In this document: positions 36,761 to 48,193 of the stretch, one piece after another
Position numbering within the stretch: the stretch's first letter is position 1
Layout: each line of letters starts with the position of its first letter
From: Microcebus murinus
Lineage: Eukaryota; Chordata; Mammalia; Primates; Cheirogaleidae
Length of the DNA: 64,000 bases
Assembly (NCBI RefSeq): GCF_040939455.1
Contig: NC_134136.1
Span: 101,358,014-101,422,013, forward strand
Direction: 5' to 3'
Translations under genes and position numbers: made by a program
Notes under the pieces: generated by a model
Told to the model about the DNA's origin: nothing
Databases searched by the model: none
The model's input: only the letters and a program-made list of their open reading frames with translations

Positions 36761-37707
36761 AAAGTGTGGAAGCTACAGATAAAATAAGTGGCCTTGATCA
36801 GGATAAGAGACATCATCCTCTGAGCTTCAGTACAATTTAGCAAAGAAAACTAAACTTATCTGTATGCAAATAAGGTTTTCAGGTTTGGGAGCAAAATGTT
36901 AAGTGGGAGCAATTTTGTCAATAGGATAAGTGTAAATTAGTTTATCTCCTGAGAATTCAGATGCTCAATAGGAGGCTACAAGAAAGGGGTGATAGTCATT
37001 GAGGGAACAAGTAACAGGATCAGGAGCAGAATAAAGACAAATGCAGATTCCTGAGAAAGTTCTGAGGGCTGAGATAAAGTTAGAAGGTCTGGATTTGTCA
37101 TGGTCCTAATCTGCATGCATATGTGAGTTTTATTAAAGCCACTTAGCCACCCATGTGAAGTAAAGGAAAAGGCAAATCATGTTGAGTCCAGAGTATAAGA
37201 TGACACAGGGACAATAACATGAGTTACTGTATATGGATTCAGGTGGGAAGGAATTCTGGGAGAGCAGTTTGTGGCTTTCATGGTTGCAGGTGCTCAGCCC
37301 CAGAACTAAGATATCAGATGTATTATCTCCACGGGCATTTAATTTTGCAAGAAAGTTATCTTGGAGAGGTAATCTACCAGCCACATACCATATCATCTGG
37401 AAAGTAAATGCTGAAACAATAAGGATGGTATCAGCCTAAAGGATACAGGAGCTTCTATACAAGAGTGCAAAAAATGTTTCAGAAACAGCTTGAAAATCTA
37501 AACTTCCTCTTTTCTCAGAAGGTTTGGATAAATAAACAATGGCACAGAAAAATAGGATCAGGGAGCAAATTCTTTTACCATGCTAAAACATTTAAAGTGT
37601 GTAAATAAGTGTACAGACATACAGATATACACACAAAAGCAAAGACAAATGTACAGCACACCTCTTAATATCAGGAAACTGTTTTTACTAAGTATTATAA
37701 ACATTCT
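36761..37707. other. Nothing recognised
   Basis: Purine-rich near 36780-37080, possibly more decayed L2. No exon is supported. Overlapping short frames at 37133-37439 lie on both strands and have no recognisable motif. Confidence 0.4.
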
Positions 37708-37832
37708 TTCGTTTTTTGTAGAGACAGGGTTTTCACTCCACTGCAACCTGGAACTCCTTGGCTGAAGTGATCCTCTCGCCTCAGCCTCTCCAGTAGCTAG
37801 GACTATAGGTGTGTGTCCCCACACCCATCTAT
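37708..37832 (-). mobile_element. Antisense Alu-like monomer with internal deletion
   Basis: 'tgtagagacagggttttcac' is joined almost directly to 'cactgcaacctggaactcc', then 'cctcagcctctccagtagc'. This is Alu sequence in antisense with part of an arm missing. Confidence 0.66.
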
Positions 37833-39497
37833 TACGAATATTCTTTAGTATAAAATAGTTTAAGCTTAATTAAATATATTGATTTTTAAAGTAGAATTCT
37901 TACCACCACTGAATCATGCATTTCATATAATTAGTTATTTTTAACACCAAATAATTTGGATTTTGAATACCAGCCTATATATCTCATTGGTGATGAAAAA
38001 ATATTTTTGTCACTAATATATAATTATTGCTCAAATATAGTTCTTTGTTAATATCTGTATTTATTTTTTAGTTTTCAATATAAAATTCTACTTTATTTGT
38101 GATAATATGTTTCAACTTTATATTTTAAGATCAATGCCAAAGTGTTTGGGGTAGCTATTTCCTTTTTAAGTGTTATTCGATTAAGTCAATACCCTGCTGT
38201 AATTTGGTCATCTGGAAGAAATGAACTGAAACTAATACCAATTTTCAGTTTCCTAAGAGAAAAAAATGTTTTATCTATTCATAATTTATGTAAGAAAGTT
38301 TAATCCATAATCTATATTTCTCTACCACAAGCAAAATAATTCCAAAAGAACATAAAGTATGCATTTGGGTTTATGACACCACAATGTATTTATGTATCAC
38401 ATTTGTTGTAGTAAATTTTCTTTGCCTTTTTAATGATGCACAGAAATGAGCCTCAGTGTTTAAGGATGCAACACACTGGAAATAGTTTTAGGGAACAAAT
38501 AATTAGCCTTTTGGACGTGTGTGTTCATTTCACACAGCAATCTGTTCCTTCATCTCCTCCTCCTTCCTGTTTTGAAGGCAATCGTGTGTGTTACGTGCAC
38601 CATCTGCAGCCTCACTGACAGGTGCAGGGTCAGTGTTATCCTTCCAAGCACGGAGTTTAGCACAAGCTGGAAATTTTACCAGGCAATTTTGGAGATTCTG
38701 AAACTAACCAAAAACCGACAGTCCATTTGACCAGTAGATAAAAGCATTTGTTGGAAATGCTTGTTATTGTACTTTCAAGACCATATACACAGAGGTTTAC
38801 CTGGTTTGGGACATTATCTAACAATAGGCTTATATCATAATGCATCTTTTTACTACACATAGATTATAAATAATATAAATTAGTGTCATAGATTTTGTAA
38901 CACAAAATATTTGGGTAGATTTATGTGAACAATATTTTGGCATCTCTCTGTTAAGGTCCATTTAGTCCTCACTCCACTGGGATCCTATTTCTTGACAGTT
39001 TAGGACAGGAACAGTTCCCTTGAACCTACTTAGAGATATCAGTAGATGAAGAGATATATTTGGGAGTTTTTAATGGGAAACTTGCCATTTCCCTTTGGTG
39101 TCTTGTCATATATAGACACTAGCTTCTATAAGTCAGTTATATTATGAATTAAATTAACATTTGTGAGTTAGTCTAAGTGATTAAATATCATTTTTAACAT
39201 TTATTCAGTTAATCCCAACAAAAGCAAGATATTTTATATATTTTCCTGACCTGCAGGCTCAGCCCCACTCTGGTGTCTAGGATTCATCCTCAATTTCCAG
39301 AGTGGCGTTGACTTGCTGAATTTATCCTGATTCAGGACTTCTTCTTCAACTTTACAGAAACACAAGCATTTAGTAATCACACTGAAAATAAAACCATCAT
39401 CTTATAGGCATAGTCTCATAGTAATAATTTTTTGAAATGGGATATTAAAATATGAAAGCCAGTTGATTATTTTAAAATTAGAAAATTTTAAAAACAT
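37833..39497. other. Nothing recognised
   Basis: 38430-38720 is more complex and less AT-rich than its neighbours and has no repeat match that could be named. No exon can be defended. Confidence 0.4.
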
Positions 39498-39700
39498 AAC
39501 AAAACCTAAAATAATTTGATGTCCATCAACAGAGAACAGATCTGATAAATTATGTTAGAACCACATTATAGAATACTATTCATTAATTGTTAAATAATCT
39601 CTGATATATGAGATATAGAAAATGTCTGGAAGTATACACAAAACTGAATTAATTGTCCCATCCAGGAGGTTTGGGAAAAAGCAGAACTGCAATGGCATAC
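39498..39700 (+). mobile_element. Old L1/HAL1-type 3' remnant
   Basis: 'gatgtccatcaacagagaac' and 'cacattatagaatactattc' follow the sense 3' end of an ancient L1/HAL1 family. Confidence 0.5.
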
Positions 39701-40436
39701 CTGTATTCCCATGATAAGCAATGTGGTTCCAAGTACACAGGGTTCTACTTGATGCCATCCATTCTCAAAAGGTTGCTTAGTCTGCAGGGAATAATGGAAA
39801 ATCCTGTCAAAATAAATTTTCGGTGTTTAATTTCATCATATTAAAACAATGGTACAATAAAATTAGGATGAAAAGCTTTACCTTAGAATTCTACCACTCA
39901 ATATGTGCTGATTAACACTTCTTCCTTGGACAGGGTTTTGATGAGTTATATCAATATTTATTGTGTTATTTCAGCTTTTTTGTGCATGCATTGCAAACCA
40001 ACATCCTTTCATCAATATATTCTTTCTTTACATGTACAGTGAATTTCTATGACCAAAGGCCATTATAGCTAAAACACTGTAATTAATATTCTGTTTAATT
40101 TTGAATATGTAGTCAATTTTGATTACTGCGTATTTTCTATCACTACTACAGTGGTATTCTATTACTATACATTATTACTATACGTTAATATATTTTTCTT
40201 CACTTTCTTACCAAGAGAACTTTAGACTTACCTTGAATACCAATCCTCTTTTAGATGATGTTAAAACAACTTTGCTCTCCATGTATTTTCATGCTAATTA
40301 GTATCTGTTGCACTACTCTTATCAACTTAAGTTCATTTTTTCATGTAACACATGGTGACTTTATTGACCTTTATAATTTCATATGAAGTCAATTTGTCAA
40401 ATAATTCTAGTGTAAACTTGACTTCAGTTATCTGTA
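39701..40436. other. AT-rich DNA, nothing recognised
   Basis: No family or exon could be supported. Confidence 0.5.
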
Positions 40437-41706
40437 TTAGTTCATGGAAAAAAGGAATTAAAAGACAAAAATAAAAATATAAACTTTATTTCACAACATA
40501 AGCTCCATCAAGTTCAAGACACTTTTGTGAGAAATGATACCATCCATTCAGTCCATCCCTAAAGAACTGAGGGACTACATGTCAATGCAGGCTTTTTTTA
40601 CATTATTAACTAAAGAAAAATGAGTACCCTTTAAAGAATTTTTTAAGATTAGGAAGCAAAAAGAAGTCAGAAGGAGCAAAATCAGGACTGTAAGGTGGAT
40701 GCTTGATGATTTCTCATCGAAATTCTAGCAGAATTGATTATGTTAGATGAGAGGAATAAGCAAGAGAATTGTGGTGAAAAGGACTCTATGGGGAAGCTTT
40801 CCCAGGAGTTTTTCTGCTTAAGCTTTAACTTCCTCAAAACACTCTTGTAATAAGCAGATATTATCATTCTTTGGCCCTCTAGTAAGTCAACAAACAAAAT
40901 GCCCTGAGCATCCCAAAAATCTGTTGCCATGATCTTTGCTATTGACTGATCCACTTTTGCTTTGACTGGACCACTTCCACCCCTTGGTAGCCATTGTTTT
41001 GATTATGCTTTGTTTTTAGGAACATACTGGTGAATCCATGCTTCATCTCCTGTCAGCAATTATTTGAAGAAATGCTTCAGGATCTTGATTCCACTTGTTT
41101 AAAGTTTCCATTGAAAGCTTTGCTCTTGTCTGCAGGTGATCTGGGTGCAATGGTTTTGGCACCCACAGAGTAGAAAGTTTGCTCAACTTTAATTTTTTCA
41201 GTCAGAATTGCAAAAGCTGAACCAATTAAGATATCTGTTGTGTTGAGTAGTGTTTGTGTTGTTAATAGTTGGCTTTCTTCAATTAGGGTACAAACAAGAT
41301 TAATATTTTCCTTGCCAATTGGTATGGATGGTCTGATACTATGGGATTCATCTTCAACATCATCTAATCCTTTCTTAAAATGTGTTATCCATTTGTAAAC
41401 TGTTGATTTTGAGGGGGTCAATGTTTCCATAAAACTTTTTTTGTAAAACAATAATTTCACCATTCTTCCATCTAAGCTTAACTATAAATTAGATGTTTAT
41501 TCTTGCTTCAATTTTAGCGGAATGCATAGTGTTCTGATAGGGGCTCTTTTCAAAATGACGTTTTATCCTTCTTAGTGTCTCAAACTTAATTCTATTCAGA
41601 CATATTATAACAAGCTAGTACAAGTTTATTTTGTTGCAAAAATTGAAACCCATGCATAGTTCTTTTCATAATATGCATTTGCCATTAACTTTTGGCAGAC
41701 CCCTTG
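40437..41706 (-). mobile_element. Near full-length mariner transposon, copy 2
   Basis: About 1.27 kb, the normal length of a mariner. The right end carries an inverted terminal repeat (on the minus strand caaggggtctgccaaaagtt) next to a TA dinucleotide at 41707-41708, as expected for insertion into TA. The left repeat is largely lost. Inside is one decayed transposase gene on the minus strand. It shares sequence and orientation with copy 1 at 6026-6599, which lacks the N-terminal half. Confidence 0.9.
40520..41463 (-). pseudogene. Mariner transposase pseudogene
   Basis: A transposase of this family binds the terminal repeats through N-terminal helix-turn-helix domains and cuts DNA with a D,D34D active site. 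The N-terminal frame (41463 down to 41077) reads SKSTVYKWITHFKKG (helix-turn-helix) and a following VEDES..RPS linker. The catalytic domain appears in two other frames: KIMATDFWDAQGILFVD around 40870-40940, where the second Asp of the family lies, and IIKHPPYSPDFAPSDFF around 40665-40712, whose D is the third catalytic residue. At least two frameshifts plus stops separate these parts, so no functional protein is made. Inactive fossil; the N-terminal 128 codons remain open by chance or through recent decay. Confidence 0.87.
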
Positions 41707-41870
41707 TATATATGCATGATAGAATAAATTTTAAGATTTTCTATTCTTTCAGAATGTCTAGTTTTGGTACCAGGGTGAATGAATATAAAGTCCTAGGAAG
41801 AAAGTAATCTTCATTCCCATTCCTTCACCTCGTTTTCAGTGTTCCATAGGAATATGCTTTTTTTTTCTGT

Positions 41871-41985
41871 TTCTTTATTTTAATTTTTTTTAATTTCAGA
41901 ATATTATAGGGGTATAAATGTTTAGGTTATACATTTTGCCTTTGCATGACCCAAGTCAAGCTTCACGCATGCAGTGTTTACCTTA
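41871..41985 (-). mobile_element. Short antisense L1 3' terminus
   Basis: T-rich tail, then 'cagaatattataggggtata', 'tgcctttgcatgacccaagt' and 'catgcagtgtttaccttat'. It matches the antisense L1 ends at 6258-6340 and 34840-34940. Confidence 0.72.
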
Positions 41986-42080
41986 TTTCTCCCTAATAGG
42001 CTGATGTGGTATTTTTCTGAGCTGATGAATGTAGGGCTAGAGGGAGGATAAGTTAAATATTTTAAAGTTTCTCTTAATGT

Positions 42081-42594
42081 AGCATTTTTCAATCTATGTT
42101 TTCTCAGGAGTCCTTTATATGCTTAAAAATTATTGAGGACCCCAAAGAGCCTTTGTCTGCTCTGGATTATATCCACCAATACTTACCATATTAGAAATTA
42201 AAACAAATTTTAAAATATGTACTCATTACTTCATTTAAAATTATACTAATAGAACCTTTACATTAACCAAAAATATATCTTATGAAAAATATACTTTCCC
42301 AAAAAATTCAGTGAAAGAATGGCTTTCTTTATACTTTTGTAAATCTTTTGAGTTATTAGATTAGTAGAGGATAGCTGGGCTTTCATATCTGCTTCTGTGT
42401 CTAATTTCTTCCAATATCTCATTTCATGTAGCCTTTGGAAAACTCCACAATACATTCATGAGAGAATGAAGGTAAAATGGCAAGTAACATCTTAGTATTA
42501 ATATGAAATAGTTTTAACCTCATTGATTTCCTCAAAGGGTCTCAGTGCTCTCCAGAGGTCCCCATGCTACACATAGAGAACTACTGCCTTAAGA
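42081..42594. mobile_element. Nonautonomous hAT-like DNA transposon
   Basis: The ends resemble the hAT-type inverted repeat CAGTGGTTCTCAA: 'gcatttttcaatctatg' on the left and 'catagagaactactgc' on the right. In between lie 'attgaggaccccaaagagcc', 'catatctgcttctgtgtct' and 'cctttggaaaactccacaat', in the order of a known mammalian hAT-type element. A 65-codon minus frame inside is not coding. The family name is not certain. Confidence 0.6.
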
Positions 42595-43074
42595 GATTAG
42601 ATAATGAATCATTCTCAGCATTATGCTTTGGTTTGTAAATTGATTTATGAATTTTCTGTACACCAAACCATAGGTAGCTCTATAATTCTATGAAGATTGA
42701 TTACTGTCTGGAATTGGGAATGATATAAGGGGTTTGTTAATGAGGACTAGGTAGTATGGGGACAAATACATATGTGATTTTACATATAACATGTGCATAA
42801 AATTCAAGTATCTATAACCTGGCCTGTGCCATTATTCTTAGATCCTTGTGTTTACAAAGTCCTTTTGTATGGAGAGGTACATTCTGCTATGATGCTGATG
42901 ATGTTTTACTAACAACCTAATACATGTAAAATGATCTTTTATCATTCTATTGCATAAATACTAGTATAAGTTAAAATAAGATGTGTTAGGTAATTTGATG
43001 TTCAGGAAATAAGAAATGGACTTACCAAATTTCAAACTTATACATAGTTTCCTTCTCACTCATTAATTCATATC
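42595..43074. other. AT-rich DNA, nothing recognised
   Basis: No family or exon could be supported. Confidence 0.5.
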
Positions 43075-43770
43075 TTTATTCAATTCATATTTATTGAGCA
43101 TATAATTCATGCCAGATGCTGTTATAGGTACAGCATATATGCCAAATGATTTAAAGAAAGAATGTACATACAAACACACATCACATTCTTGCTCTATATA
43201 AATTTAAGATCAAATTCATATTTCAAAAGTATAAATCTTTTAATGAAGCAAGCTCATTAAATTTTGCCATTTTTAACAATGAAAATCTAACCACTTAAAG
43301 GGCATTATAACCTTAAGAATCCTTGAATAGTCATCTAAATATTGTGGAAAGCTATAATTGGGTTATAAGCAGAGAACAGAAGGTATCTAATTTAGGTTTT
43401 TAAAAGATCAATCCAGAGATTTTGTGGAGAATAGGCTGTAGAAGGGCAAGAATGAATGCAGAGAGACCAGTTAGAAAGCTATTGTGATTGTTCATGCAAA
43501 AAAACATTAGGATTGAAACTATGGCTGTTGTGATAAAGCTTATAAGAAACAATCAGATTCATAGCATGTTTTGAAGTAGTCCTAGCCAAACATGTTGATG
43601 GATTTTATGTAGTGGGTAAAGAGAGAAATTACAGATGACTGCTGAATTAAAGATTACTCCTGAGTAACAAGGATGATACATATTGATAGAGTTGCATATC
43701 AAGATGTTAAAGAGCTGTATTTGTGACATATTAACTTTAAATTGATTATTAGATAACTTCATGGTATAAC
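43075..43770 (-). mobile_element. L2 LINE remnant
   Basis: 'attcatatttattgagcata' near 43083 is the antisense L2 tail. Further on, 'agagaccagttagaaagcta' and 'gattactcctgagtaacaag' are antisense L2 coding sequence. The middle is poorly matched, so this may be two fragments. Confidence 0.58.
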
Positions 43771-43799
43771 TACCCATAGAACCAATTTAATCATTTGGA

Positions 43800-45020
43800 T
43801 GCAGAGATTTTATGGATAAAAACTTCAAAAGCACAGGTAGCAAAAACAAAAATTGAAAAATGGGACTATATTAAACTAGAAAGCTTTGCACAGCAAAGGA
43901 AACAATCAACAGAGTGAAGAGACAACCCGTAGAATGGGAGAAAATATTTGTAAACTATTCATCTGACAAGGAAATAATCTCCAGAATATATGCGGAACTC
44001 AAATAACTCAATAGCAAAACAAAAGAAAACAAAACAAAAATATAATCGTATTAAAAAGTAGAAAAAGGAACTGAATAGACATTTCTTAGAAAAAGACACA
44101 CAAATGGACGACAGGGGTATGAGAAAATGGTCAACACCACCAGTCATCAGGGAAACGCAAATCAAAACCATAACAAGTTATCATCTCACCCCAATTAGAA
44201 TGGCTATTATCAAAAAGAAACAAAAAATAACAAATGCTGGTAAAGATATGAAGAAAAGGATGCTCTTATACACTATTGGTGGGAATAAAAATTAATACAG
44301 CCATTATGGAAAAAGTATGGAGGCTTCTCAAAAAACTAAAAATAGAGCAATCATATCATCCAGCAATCCTGCTACTGGTTATTTATCTAAAGGAAAGGGA
44401 ACCAGTTTATCATAAAGATAACTGCACCTCCATGTCGATTATAACACTATTCACAATGACAAAGATATACAATCAACCTAAGTGCCTAACAACAGATGAA
44501 CGGATAAAGAAAATTTGGAATATATACACAATGGAATACTATTCAGCTATTAAAAGCATGAAATCCTGTCATTCATAGCAACACAGATGAGCCTGGAGGA
44601 CTTTATGTTAATCAAAGTGAGTTAGGCACAGAAAAATAAATACTGCATGTTATCACTCATATGTGGAAGCTAAAACATATTTTGAGCTCATGGAAGTAGA
44701 GAGTGCAATTGTGGGTATTAGAGGCTGGGAAATGTAAAGACGGGAAGGATGGGATACATTGGTAAATCAGTACAAAATTAATGCTAGATAGGAGGAATGA
44801 TTTCTGGTGTTCTAGAACAGTGTAGTGAATATAGTTAAGTATAAATTACTACATATTTTCAAAAAGCTAGAAGAGAGGATTTTAAATGTTCACAACACAA
44901 AGAATTGATTGAGGTGATGGATATGCTAATTAACCTGATTTTATTATTAAACTATACACATTGAACTATCACTCTGTATCCCATATATATGTACAATTAT
45001 TGTGTGTCAACTAAAAAAAA
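43800..45020 (+). mobile_element. L1 3' end, older primate/mammal subfamily
   Basis: Late ORF2 ('gggactatattaaactagaa'; catttcttagaaaaagacac; 'gcaatcctgctactggtta') followed by a 3'UTR and the terminus 'tacaattattgtgtgtcaac' with an A-run. The 3' end differs from the young lemur-type L1s in the window. The frame at 44276-44578 holds decayed ORF2 C-terminal residues ([10 protein letters not shown]). Confidence 0.82.
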
Positions 45021-45049
45021 AGGGAATAAATATGGAATGAGGTGCATTT

Positions 45050-45265
45050 ACTTACTTATTTGCATATGAATGTCCAATGATTCCAGTGTTATAAGTTGAA
45101 AAACTATTCTCTCTTTAATTTCCCAACGACCTTTGTCAAATATCATCTGACACATATATGTGTGAATCTATTTATGGACTCTCTGTTTTATCCTACTTGT
45201 TTATTTGTATACCAACACTACATGTCTTGATTAGTGTAGCTTTATAATAAGTGTTGAAATCAGGT
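45050..45265 (-). mobile_element. Antisense L1 ORF2 fragment
   Basis: 'ctttgtcaaatatcatctga', 'ggactctctgttttatccta' and 'gtcttgattagtgtagcttt' are the complement of the ORF2 stretch coding for the region after the RT domain. The next L1 segment repeats the same ORF2 region in sense, so this is a separate element, not the inverted half of one insertion. Confidence 0.66.
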
Positions 45266-47515
45266 AGTGATTAGGAATAAACTTAAGAAAGTGAAAGACT
45301 TATATACCAAAGACCATAAAACACTGGTGAAAGAAATCAAGGAAAATACAATTCAATGAGAAGATATCCTACGTTTGTGTATTGGAAAACTTAATACAGT
45401 TTAAAAGTCCATACTACACAAATTGATTCACATATTTGGTTCAGTGGGATCTCTACCAAAATCCCAATGACACTTTTTGCAGAAACAGAGGGAAAAAATC
45501 CTAAAATTCATATAAAATCACAGGGTAGTCTGAATAGCCAAAACAATCTTGAAAAAGTTGCAGAACTCACACTTCCCGATTTCAAAACATACTATACTAT
45601 AAACCTACAGTAATTAAGATGATGTATTACTGGCAGAAAGACAGTTATATAGACCAATGGAACAGAATAGAGAGCCCAGAAATGCACCGTTGTAATATAC
45701 AGTCAAATTGTCTTCAACAAAGATGCCAAGAACAAACAATGGGAAATCAACGATCTCTTCAACAAATGGTGCTAGGAAAACTGAAAATCCACATGCAAAA
45801 GAATAAAGTTGAGCCCTTACCTTACATCATGTACAATAATTAACTCAAAATGGATGAAAGACCTTAACATAAGACCTAAAACTATATGACTCCTAGAAGA
45901 AAATGTGGAGGAAAGGCTTCCAGACATTGAATTTGGCAGTAATTTCCTGGATATGAAATCAAACATGCAGGAAACAAAAGCAAAAATTGGTGAGAATACA
46001 TCAAACTTAAAAACTTCTGTGCATTCAAGAAACAACCAATGGAGTAAAAAGACTACCTATCAAATGGGAGAAAATATTTGTAAATCATATATCCAATAAG
46101 GAGTTAATATTCAGAATATACAAGGAACTTGAAATAATTCAATGACAAAATACAAATAACCTGAATAAAAAATAAGCAAAGGTCCTGCACTTGAATGTTT
46201 ATAGCAGCGCAATTCATAATTGCAAGGCTGTGGAAACAGCCCAAGTGCCCATCAATCCAAGAATGGATTAATAAAATGTGGTATATGTATACCATGGAGT
46301 ACTATTCAGCTCTAAGAAACAACGGTGATATAGCACATCTTATATTTTCCTGGTTAGAGCTGGAACCCATACTACTAAGTGAAGTTTCCCAAGAATGGAA
46401 AAACAAGCACCACATATACTCACCAGCAAACTGGTATTAACTGAGCAGCACCTAAGTGGACACATAGGTACTACAGTAATAGGGTATTGGGCAGGTGGGA
46501 GGGGGGAGGGGGGTGGGTATATACATACATAATGAGTGAGATGTGCACCATCTGGAGGATGGTCATGCTGGAGACTCAGACTTGTGGGGGGAGGGAGGGA
46601 AAGGGCATTTATTGAAACCTTAAATCTGTACCCCCATAATATGCCAAAATAAAAAAAAAAAAGCAATGGACTTGAATAGAAAATTCTCCAAGGAAGATAT
46701 ATAGATGGTGAACAAACATATAAAAAGATGTTTAGCATCACTAATCATTACTAATAGAAATGTAAATCAAAACTACAATAAGATAACTCTTCACAGCCAT
46801 TAAGATGGCCACTATCAAAAATACAGAAAATAATAAGTGTTGGCAAGGATGTAGAGACATTGGAACCCTTGTGCACTGTTGATGGGAATGAAAAATGGTG
46901 TAGCCAATATGGAAAACAGTATGGAGATTCCTCAAAAAATTAAAAATAGAAGTACCATATGATCCAGTAATTCAACTTCTAGTTATTAATATATCTCTAA
47001 AAAAATTCAAAGCAGGAGCTTGAAGAGATATTTGCACAACCAGGTTCACTGCAACGTTATTCACAATAGCTAAGAGGTGGAAGCAACTCAAATATTCATT
47101 GATGGATGAATGGATAAAGTAAATGTGGTATATGCATGCAACAAAACATTATGCAGGCTTACAAAAAAGACAGAAATGCTGTCACATGCTATAACATGGA
47201 TGAACTTTGCAGATATTATCCTCAGTGAAATAAGTCAGTCAAGAAAGGACAAATACTGTATGATTCCACTTGTATGAAATACATAAAATGGTAAATATCA
47301 TAGAAACAGAGAATAGATAGATGGTTTCCAAGGACTGGGATTGGGTCAATTAGTATTTAATGGGTATAGAGTTTCAGTTTTGCAAGATGAAAAAATTCCA
47401 GAGCCCTTTTATATAACAATGTGAATACACTTATCACTAATAAAATGTATACTTAAAATGGTTACAGTGGTAAACTGAATGTTGTAGTTTTATACCACAA
47501 TAATTTAAAAAATCT
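45266..47515 (+). mobile_element. L1 ORF2 C-terminal half and 3' end, old, interrupted
   Basis: It starts at 'aggaataaacttaagaaagt' (ORF2 just after the RT core), runs through decayed ORF2 and resumes after the younger L1 at 46183-46661 with 'gacttgaatagaaaattctc'. It ends at 'ttgtagttttataccacaat'. It is an old copy with many stops. Confidence 0.82.
46183..46661 (+). mobile_element. Young 5'-truncated L1, same subfamily as the full-length copy
   Basis: The last 81 codons of ORF2 are open from 46195 to 46440 and nearly identical to the end of ORF2 at 54240-54482 (ending SPANWY). The 3'UTR has the same G-rich tracts and the same terminus 'aatatgccaaaataaa'. Around twenty differences are visible by eye over about 470 bp. 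Flanks aagcaaagg (46174-46182) and aagcaatgg (46661-46669) form a target-site duplication with one mismatch. It sits inside the older L1 at 45266-47515. Confidence 0.95.
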
Positions 47516-47565
47516 TCAAAGTGTATAAACAAGTTCAAAAATGGAAAAAGATACAATAAATATAA

Positions 47566-47725
47566 TTTAAAATGTTTTTCAGTTTTATTGAGGTATAATT
47601 CACAAATAAATTTTTTTAGGTTTAAGGTGTACAACATGATTTGATATACATATATATTTTGAAATGTTTACCACAATCAAGTTAGTTAACATATCTATCA
47701 CCTCATCTAGTTGCCATTTGTTTTC
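47566..47725 (-). mobile_element. Antisense L1 3'UTR piece
   Basis: 'ttttattgaggtataattca', 'aggtttaaggtgtacaacat' and 'taacatatctatcacctcat' match the antisense 3'UTR type also seen at 13690. Confidence 0.62.
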
Positions 47726-47739
47726 AAAAATAATTTTAA

Positions 47740-48178
47740 TTTAGAATATATGAACACCTATAAATCAATAAGAATAAGACAATGTATACCATGGAAATAT
47801 ATAACAATAAGATTTTATTAGTCATTTCCTAGAAGAGAAAACATGGCCAATAAATACACAAAATATGTTCAATTCCATTAGTAACAAAAAACACTATAAA
47901 ATGCAATTTCACAACAGATTGTAATATCTTCATAAATATCTGGCAATATCTAGTGTTACCAAAAATATTATTCCTCAGAAATTCTCATAAATATACACTT
48001 TTAACACTGCTTGAATATTAGCTATTCTGATCTTAGATATCTATAGTCTAGATAAATGTTTGCACATTTGCACAAAGGAAAAGGTAATAATTTTCATAAA
48101 ACAATCCACATGATTGTCACCAGGAGAATGGATAAATGCATAGTTGTACATTCACAACACTCAATATCATATACTTGT
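47740..48178 (+). mobile_element. Ancient L1/HAL1 trace, site of the full-length L1 insertion
   Basis: A-rich sequence with words like 'actataaaatgcaatttcac' and 'ccaggagaatggataaatgc' resembles an ancient L1/HAL1 ORF2 end. It seems to continue after the full-length L1 (54719-54990: 'gatagtagttgcctccagag'). Weak match. Confidence 0.42.
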
Positions 48179-48193
48179 AAAAACTGATTGAGC
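48179..48193. repeat. Target-site duplication, 5' copy, of the full-length L1
   Basis: aaaaactgattgagc here is identical to 54704-54718. On the bottom strand the site reads TTTTT followed by ACA, close to the L1 endonuclease preference TTTT/A. Confidence 0.97.

Noticed and set aside
46340..46741. 133-codon minus frame, with a similar 115-codon frame at 54382-54729
   Set aside because: Both are the antisense of the L1 3' end, open because the C-rich complement lacks stops. They mirror each other because the L1 copies are similar.
45050..47515. Antisense plus sense L1 pieces as a second twin-priming event
   Set aside because: The antisense piece covers an ORF2 region that also occurs in the sense piece. 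Twin priming gives adjoining, not overlapping, segments, so two elements are more likely.
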